From: an uncultured Eubacteriales bacterium
GTDB taxonomy: Bacteria > Bacillota > Clostridia > Oscillospirales > Oscillospiraceae
Length of the DNA: 64,000 nt
Direction: 5' to 3'
Assembly (NCBI GenBank): GCA_900319635.1
Contig: ONPF01000003.1
Location: 62,001-126,000 of the forward strand
The notes beneath the pieces were generated by a model, which did not search any database, was not told the DNA's origin, and saw only the letters and a program-made list of their open reading frames with translations. Below, piece after piece: positions 59,198-64,000 of the stretch; the first letter of the stretch is position 1, and each line of letters opens with the position of its first letter. A program made the position numbers and the translations under genes.

Positions 59198-60265
59198 ATG
59201 CTGGAGCGTTTGAAGGCCATTTACAATCAATACGAGGAGCTGCGGCAGCGGCTGGAGCTGCCTGAGACCTATTCCGACCCTGCCCTGTACGCCCGGGTGG
59301 AGCGGGAGGCGCGGGAGCTGCAGCCGGTGGCGGAGGCCTATGCCGCCTACGTACGCGCCGACGAAGATATGAACGCCGCCCTGGAGCTGCAGAGCGACCC
59401 GGAGATGCGGGAGCTGGCCCAGGAGGAATATCTGGCCGCCAAGGAACAGAAGGAAAAGCTGGAGCAGCAGATCCGCATCCTGCTGCTGCCCCGGGATCCC
59501 AACGATCAAAAGAACGTCATCATGGAGATCCGCGGCGGCGTCGGCGGGGAAGAGGGCATGCTTTTCGCGGCAGACCTCTACCGCATGTATACGCTGTATG
59601 CCGAGTCCAAAGGCTGGAAGATCGACGTGGCCAATGTCAGCGAGACGGAGCTTGGCGGCATCAAGGAGATCAGCTTCGTCGTGGAGGGGGAGGGGGCCTG
59701 GTCCCGCCTCAAGTTCGAGGCCGGCGGCCACCGGGTTCAGCGCGTGCCGGTGACGGAGTCCGGCGGGCGCATCCACACCTCCGCCGCCACCGTGGCCGTG
59801 CTGCCGGAGATCGAGGACGTGGACTTCAAGCTGGATCTGAACGATCTGAAGATCGACACCTACCGTTCCTCCGGCGCGGGTGGCCAGCACGTCAACAAGA
59901 CCGAGAGCGCCATTCGCATCACCCACCTGCCAACGGGCGTGGTGGTGGAGTGCCAGGACGAGCGCAGCCAATATAAAAACAAGGATCGCGCCATGCAGAT
60001 CCTGCGGAGCAAGCTCTATGAGATGGAGCAGGCAAAGCAGAATGCCGCCGTTGCCGCCGAGCGCAAGAGCCAGATCGGCTCCGGCGACCGGAGCGAGCGC
60101 ATCCGCACCTACAACTTCCCCCAAAACCGGGTGACGGATCATCGGCTCTCGGGGGACAACAAGAATTTCAACATTGACCGGATCATCAACGGCGATCTGG
60201 ACGAGCTTATTGATGCCCTGGTCACCGCCGATCAGGCGGCAAAGCTGGCAGAGAATTCGCAATAA
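59198..60265 (+). CDS. prfA: Peptide chain release factor 1
   Basis: 355 residues. Stop-codon recognition tripeptide Pro184-Val185-Thr186 (PxT, RF1 class for UAA and UAG) and the [13 protein letters not shown] loop with the peptidyl-hydrolysis GGQ near residue 230. The N-terminal helical domain and [15 protein letters not shown] are typical. The stop and the next ATG share one base (TAATG), coupling translation to the Sua5-CoaE fusion. The usual prmC neighbour is absent. Confidence 0.96.
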   Translation: MLERLKAIYNQYEELRQRLELPETYSDPALYARVEREARELQPVAEAYAAYVRADEDMNAALELQSDPEMRELAQEEYLAAKEQKEKLEQQIRILLLPRDPNDQKNVIMEIRGGVGGEEGMLFAADLYRMYTLYAESKGWKIDVANVSETELGGIKEISFVVEGEGAWSRLKFEAGGHRVQRVPVTESGGRIHTSAATVAVLPEIEDVDFKLDLNDLKIDTYRSSGAGGQHVNKTESAIRITHLPTGVVVECQDERSQYKNKDRAMQILRSKLYEMEQAKQNAAVAAERKSQIGSGDRSERIRTYNFPQNRVTDHRLSGDNKNFNIDRIINGDLDELIDALVTADQAAKLAENSQ

Positions 60266-61479
60266 TGGAAACGATAACGATAGACAAAATAGAAGAACTG
60301 AGCCATGCGGCAGAGCTGCTCAAAAAGGGGCAGTTGGTGGCCGTGCCAACGGAGACGGTGTACGGTTTGGCCGGCAACGGTCTGGACGCCCGAGCGGTGG
60401 AGCAGATCTACGAGGTCAAGGGCCGCCCGGCAGTGAAGCCCCTGTCCCTGATGGTGCACGGTGCGGAGGCGATGGAGGCCTACTGCGAAGCGATCCCGCC
60501 CCAGGCGAAGCGCCTTGCAGAGCGATTCTGGCCCGGGCCGCTGACCATCGTCCTTAAGGCGCGGGAGCTGGTGCCTGAGATCGTTCGCGCGGGAGGGGAG
60601 ACCGTTGGGCTCCGCTGCCCGGATCACCCCCTGACCCTGGAGCTGCTGCGGCGCGCCGGCGTCCCCTTTGCGGCGCCCTCCGCCAATCCCTCCGGGGCGC
60701 CCAGCCCCAAGACCGCGGCGGAGGTACGGGCCTATTTTGACGGACAGATCGCCGCCATCGTAGACGGCGGCGCATGCGGCATCGGGAAAGAATCCACGAT
60801 CCTGGATATGAGCCGGACGCCGTACCGCGTGCTGCGGCAGGGGGCTCTCCCGGCGGAGGAGATCGCGGAGGCTCTGGCGGAAGATATGATGGTCGTGGGC
60901 GTCACCGGCGGCACCGGCAGCGGCAAGACCACCGCCCTGCGGGAACTGGAGCGGCGCGGCGCCCTGGTGATCGACTGCGACGCGGTGTATCACGAGCTGC
61001 TGGAAAACAGCGCGGAGCTGATCGGAGAGATCGCGACCGCCTTTCCCGGCGTGGTAGAGAACGGATGCGTTCAGCGCAAAAAGCTGGGGGAGATTGTCTT
61101 CCGGGACGAGAATGCCCTTGCGCAGCTCAATCGCATTACACACCGGCACGTCACGGCCGAGGTGCAGCGCCGCCTGTGGGAACACGCCATGAAGGGCGGC
61201 AGCCTTGCGGCGGTGGACGCTATCGAGCTGCTGGCAAGCCCTCTTGCGGCGCGCTGTGATTTCACCATCGGCGTGATCGCTGACGAGGAGACCCGCGCGC
61301 GGCGGATCATGGCGCGGGACGGCATCAGCCGGGACTACGCGCTGCTGCGCATCCGCGCCCAGCGGCCGGACAGCTATTTCCGGGAGCGCTGCAGCGTGAT
61401 CCTGGAGAACAACGGAGACGAAGCAACTTTCATTTCAAATATCAACAAAATATTGGAGGAGAGACTGCACCATGGATGA
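60265..61479 (+). CDS. Fusion of L-threonylcarbamoyladenylate synthase (Sua5/YrdC) and dephospho-CoA kinase (CoaE)
   Basis: 404 residues. Residues 1-205: YrdC domain with GQLVAVPTETVYGLAGN, KGRPAVKPLSLMV, FWPGPLTIVL and SANPSGAPSP, which makes threonylcarbamoyl-AMP for tRNA t6A. Residues 208-404: CoaE with P-loop VTGGTGSGKTT, VIDCDAVYHEL, HRHVTAEV and AIELLAS, which phosphorylates dephospho-CoA in the last CoA step. Both active sites look complete. The Sua5 C-terminal domain is absent, so the first half is TsaC/YrdC-like. Lies between prfA and an aminopeptidase, with one-base and eight-base overlaps. A sequencing frameshift would not create such a clean join. Confidence 0.93.
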   Translation: METITIDKIEELSHAAELLKKGQLVAVPTETVYGLAGNGLDARAVEQIYEVKGRPAVKPLSLMVHGAEAMEAYCEAIPPQAKRLAERFWPGPLTIVLKARELVPEIVRAGGETVGLRCPDHPLTLELLRRAGVPFAAPSANPSGAPSPKTAAEVRAYFDGQIAAIVDGGACGIGKESTILDMSRTPYRVLRQGALPAEEIAEALAEDMMVVGVTGGTGSGKTTALRELERRGALVIDCDAVYHELLENSAELIGEIATAFPGVVENGCVQRKKLGEIVFRDENALAQLNRITHRHVTAEVQRRLWEHAMKGGSLAAVDAIELLASPLAARCDFTIGVIADEETRARRIMARDGISRDYALLRIRAQRPDSYFRERCSVILENNGDEATFISNINKILEERLHHG

Positions 61480-62854
61480 ACTGAGAACCAAGCTTTTCTA
61501 CGAGCAGAAGAACGGCTATGACCTGATCGGCACCGAGGAGCGCCTCGCGGTGGAGGACTACTGCAAGGGCTACATGGAGTATCTGGACAACTCCCGCATG
61601 GAGCGGGAGGCGGTCGTGAACGCCATCGCCCTGGCCGAGGAGCAGGGCTTTGTGGCCTACAAGCCCGGCATGGCGCTGAAGGCCGGCGACAAGATCTACA
61701 AGAATAACCGCGGCAAGGCTCTGATGCTGGCCGTCATCGGCAAAAAGCCCCTCTCGGAGGGCGCTGTCATTGCCGGCGCGCATGTGGATTCCCCCCGCAT
61801 CGACCTCAAGCAGGTCACCCTCTATGAGCAGGACGAGATGGCCTACTTCAAGACCCACTACTACGGCGGCATCAAGAAGTACCAGTGGGTCACCATCCCC
61901 CTGGAGCTCCACGGCGCCGTGGTGCTCAAGAGCGGCGAGGTCGTCCCCGTGGTCATCGGCCGGGAGAAGGGCGAGCCCAAGTTCGTCATCACCGACCTGC
62001 TGCCCCACCTGGCCAAGGATCAGATGCAGAAGACCCTGTCCGAGGGCTTCACCGGCGAGGGTCTGAACATTCTGCTGGGTTCCACCCCCTATGCCGACGA
62101 GGGCAAGGATCGGGTAAAGCTGGCGGTCATGAGCATCCTCAACGACATGTACGGCATCACGGAAGAGGACTTCCTCTCCGCAGAGCTGGCTGCCGTCCCC
62201 GGCTTTGACGTGTGCGAGGTGGGCCTGGACCGCTCCCTCATCGGCGGCTACGGCCACGACGACCGGGTCTGCGCCTATGCAGAGCTGAAGGCCATCTTCG
62301 ACGTGAAGGATCCGGAGAAGACCTGCGTCTGCATCCTGGCCGATAAGGAGGAGACCGGCTCCGACGGCGTCACCGGCATGCAGTCAGCCGCCTTCGACTG
62401 CTTCATGGAGGATCTGTGCGTGGAGCAGGGCGTGTCTCTGCGCCGCTGCTTTGAAAACAGCTTCTGCCTCTCCGCCGACGTGTCCAACGCCTTCGATCCC
62501 CTGTATCCCGAGGTCTCCGAGAAGCGCAGCGACTCCAAGGTGAACTACGGCATGGCCATCTGCAAGTTCACCGGCTCCCGGGGCAAGGGCGGCACCAGTG
62601 ACGCCTCCGCCGAGCTGGTGGCCTACCTGCGCCGCCTGTACGAGCGGGAAGGCGTGGTGTGGCAGATGGCGGAGCTGGGCAAGGTCGACCAGGGCGGCGG
62701 CGGCACCATCGCCAAGTTCATGGCCAACCGCAACATCGACACCATCGACGCCGGCGTCCCCGTCCTCAGCATGCACGCCCCCTTCGAGGTGGTAGGCAAG
62801 TTCGACTGCTACATGACCTACAAGGGCGTTCTCGCCGCCTACGCGGACAAGTAA
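61472..62854 (+). CDS. M18-family aspartyl aminopeptidase
   Basis: 460 residues. Metal and catalytic segments: AGAHVDSPRIDLK, GYGHDDRVCAYA, DKEETGSDG and the late SMHAPFEVVGK. M18 enzymes are cytosolic dinuclear-zinc aminopeptidases, preferring acidic N-terminal residues; bacterial members are assumed to recycle peptides. Translationally coupled to the fusion gene by an 8-base overlap. Confidence 0.93.
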   Translation: MDELRTKLFYEQKNGYDLIGTEERLAVEDYCKGYMEYLDNSRMEREAVVNAIALAEEQGFVAYKPGMALKAGDKIYKNNRGKALMLAVIGKKPLSEGAVIAGAHVDSPRIDLKQVTLYEQDEMAYFKTHYYGGIKKYQWVTIPLELHGAVVLKSGEVVPVVIGREKGEPKFVITDLLPHLAKDQMQKTLSEGFTGEGLNILLGSTPYADEGKDRVKLAVMSILNDMYGITEEDFLSAELAAVPGFDVCEVGLDRSLIGGYGHDDRVCAYAELKAIFDVKDPEKTCVCILADKEETGSDGVTGMQSAAFDCFMEDLCVEQGVSLRRCFENSFCLSADVSNAFDPLYPEVSEKRSDSKVNYGMAICKFTGSRGKGGTSDASAELVAYLRRLYEREGVVWQMAELGKVDQGGGGTIAKFMANRNIDTIDAGVPVLSMHAPFEVVGKFDCYMTYKGVLAAYADK

Positions 62855-62869
62855 GCTTTCAGTTTTCAG

Positions 62870-62916
62870 AAAAAACGGGTAAATGTGCAAAACCATCGCA
62901 CATTTACCCGTTTTTT
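62870..62916. terminator. Bidirectional terminator after the aminopeptidase
   Basis: 19-bp perfect stem with arms AAAAAACGGGTAAATGTGC and GCACATTTACCCGTTTTTT around a 9-base loop; ends two converging genes. Confidence 0.94.
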
Positions 62917-62922
62917 GGTTCG

Positions 62923-63408
62923 CTATGAAGGAAAAATCTCCCGCAGAACGGCCTCGGCCTTGTCGGCCTGCCGTTTGAACAGTATGCGGATCAATGCTTG
63001 CCCGCCGAGAATCATAACCAGCGCAGTGATCACGCCTCTGAAGCCCGAACCCGGGTCGTGCAGAAGGATCAAAAGGAAGATACAGAAGAAAAAAGCGACA
63101 AAGCCGAACCAGACCCGCATAAAGCCCCGCGCAAAGGACTGCAGCTCCATCTTGATTGAAATGTGCGAACCCTGGGTCGCGGGAATGACCTTTCCTTCTA
63201 TGCGGATTGTAGTGGAATAGCCTTGGCTAAAAGTCTCCAGACGGGGGCTGAGCTGAAAGCTGTCCTCTTCCACTGTGCCCCAAAAGAGGCGGGAACTCTC
63301 GCTCTTCCAAGGCTGCAAGGTCTGCTCTGTCATACTGCTGATGGTGTTCATCACCGTCTGGGGATCCTTGTAAGTATCCCAACTCAGCTCACGGTGGGGC
63401 AGAAGCAT
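62923..63408 (-). CDS. Small membrane protein, 161 residues, function unknown
   Basis: ATG at 63408 is preferred, since AAAAAGGG sits ten bases upstream; GTG at 63417 is the alternative. Two transmembrane helices in the C-terminal half (about residues 94-112 and 120-136), preceded by a soluble beta-rich domain (EEDSFQLSPRLE, TTIRIEGKVIPA). Ends in an amphipathic helix ADKAEAVLREIF. The shape recalls YcxB-like proteins, but I cannot confirm it. Confidence 0.72.
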   Translation of the reverse strand: MLLPHRELSWDTYKDPQTVMNTISSMTEQTLQPWKSESSRLFWGTVEEDSFQLSPRLETFSQGYSTTIRIEGKVIPATQGSHISIKMELQSFARGFMRVWFGFVAFFFCIFLLILLHDPGSGFRGVITALVMILGGQALIRILFKRQADKAEAVLREIFPS

Positions 63409-63472
63409 GTTTTTCACACCCTTTTTGTGAATTTGCGGGAAAATCCGGGCACAATAATGCGGAGGTGATTAC

Positions 63473-64000
63473 ATGGACGAAATTAAAGAACTGGGCGCGG
63501 CGAAGCAGGGGAGCATCCACTGCCTCACCATCGTGGGACAGATCGAGGGACACCAGACGCTGCCGGAGGATACCAAATCCACCAAGTACGAGCACATCCT
63601 GCCTCTGATCGCGGCGATCGAGGAGAGCCCGGAGATCCAGGGCCTGCTGATCCTGCTGAACACCATGGGCGGGGACGTGGAGGCGGGACTGGCCATTGCG
63701 GAGATGATCGCCGGCATGACAAAGCCGACGGTATCTCTGGTGCTGGGAGGAGGACACTCCATCGGCGTGCCCCTCGCGGTGGCGGCCAAGTGCAGCATGA
63801 TCGCCCCCTCCGCGGCTATGACGATCCATCCGGTGCGCCTCAACGGCGTGGTGATCGGCGTGCCGCAGACCTATAACTACTTCGCCCGGATCCAGGAGCG
63901 GATCGTCCGTTTCGTGACAGAGCACTCCCACATCTCCCGGGAGGACTACCTGCGCCTCATGACCAATACCGACGAGCTTGCCAACGACGTGGGCAGCGTC
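63473..64000 (+). CDS. TepA/YmfB-like ClpP-fold serine protease, 3' end cut off
   Basis: 176 codons to the window end, open throughout. RBS GGAGGTGAT lies directly upstream. ClpP/crotonase fold features: [25 protein letters not shown] with the nucleophile Ser, and [10 protein letters not shown] with the catalytic His. The pattern GGGHSIG and MTIHPVR resembles TepA (YmfB) of Bacillus rather than ClpP (GxASM). Described roles include protein export help and degradation of small acid-soluble spore proteins. The ftsK/spoIIIE gene often lies next; here it would be outside. Confidence 0.87.
   Translation, partial: MDEIKELGAAKQGSIHCLTIVGQIEGHQTLPEDTKSTKYEHILPLIAAIEESPEIQGLLILLNTMGGDVEAGLAIAEMIAGMTKPTVSLVLGGGHSIGVPLAVAAKCSMIAPSAAMTIHPVRLNGVVIGVPQTYNYFARIQERIVRFVTEHSHISREDYLRLMTNTDELANDVGSV

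Overview
The window looks like chromosomal DNA of a spore-forming-lineage Clostridium relative (Bacillota, most likely Oscillospirales). The evidence is a spoVD/murE/mraY/ftsW(spoVE)/murG/murA/divIB/ftsZ division cluster without ftsA, a MurE carrying the meso-diaminopimelate motif DNPR, Gram-positive style ribosome binding sites and sigma-A promoters, and GC-rich codon use in housekeeping genes. This lineage assignment is an inference. No rRNA, tRNA, CRISPR array, insertion sequence or prophage gene was seen.

Layout. (1) 1-10.4 kb: peptidoglycan and division cluster ending in ftsZ, which has its own promoter and a terminator; murF and murD are absent, and a 318-base palindrome-rich stretch splits ftsW from murG. 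(2) 10.4-23.1 kb: independent units, namely a YihY membrane protein, a Pro-Thr-stalk surface protein with a duplicated ectodomain, an MscS channel, a CsoR-type repressor with a 15-histidine tail and a candidate operator, SfsA plus a THEP1-like NTPase, a CPA2 antiporter, a UvrD/PcrA helicase, a DUF4317 protein and a membrane-anchored PI-PLC. (3) 23.2-44.6 kb: a large surface-polysaccharide locus. It starts with a UDP-GlcNAc 4,6-dehydratase, a DegT aminotransferase and a PglC-type initiating transferase (route to a 4-amino-4,6-dideoxy sugar). It continues in clearly AT-richer DNA with a PLP decarboxylase, three ATP-grasp proteins (one TupA-like), a glycosyltransferase, Wzy-like polymerase, acyltransferase, MurJ-type flippase, two LicD proteins, a class V aminotransferase, a TagD-oxidoreductase fusion, an ornithine-cyclodeaminase-like dehydrogenase and two tandem nucleotidyltransferase-fold proteins. 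(4) 44.6-51.9 kb: a separate sugar-nucleotide operon (HTH-kinase fusion, nucleotidyltransferase, UDP-GlcA 4-epimerase, UDP-Glc dehydrogenase, RmlA, RmlB, unknown protein) preceded by an 18-bp inverted repeat whose right arm contains the promoter -35. (5) 52.0-64.0 kb: an iron-sulfur FAD oxidoreductase, a CDF metal exporter behind a NiCo-type riboswitch and terminator, CdsA, a DUF853 ATPase, RF1, a Sua5-CoaE fusion, an M18 aminopeptidase, two small unknowns and the start of a TepA-like protease.

How it fits together. Regions 3 and 4 can be read as one pathway: region 4 makes UDP-GlcA, UDP-GalA and a dTDP-6-deoxy-4-keto-hexose; region 3 initiates on a lipid carrier with an amino sugar, assembles, flips and polymerises the unit, then may decorate it with CDP-activated groups (LicD) and with amides on uronic acids (ATP-grasp, decarboxylase and dehydrogenase genes). 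The product would be a zwitterionic polymer. That reading is inference from families and gene order. The best candidates for undescribed biology are the self-regulating kinase fusion with its operator, the TagD-oxidoreductase fusion that lacks the usual oxidoreductase catalytic motifs, and the amine/amide decoration module.
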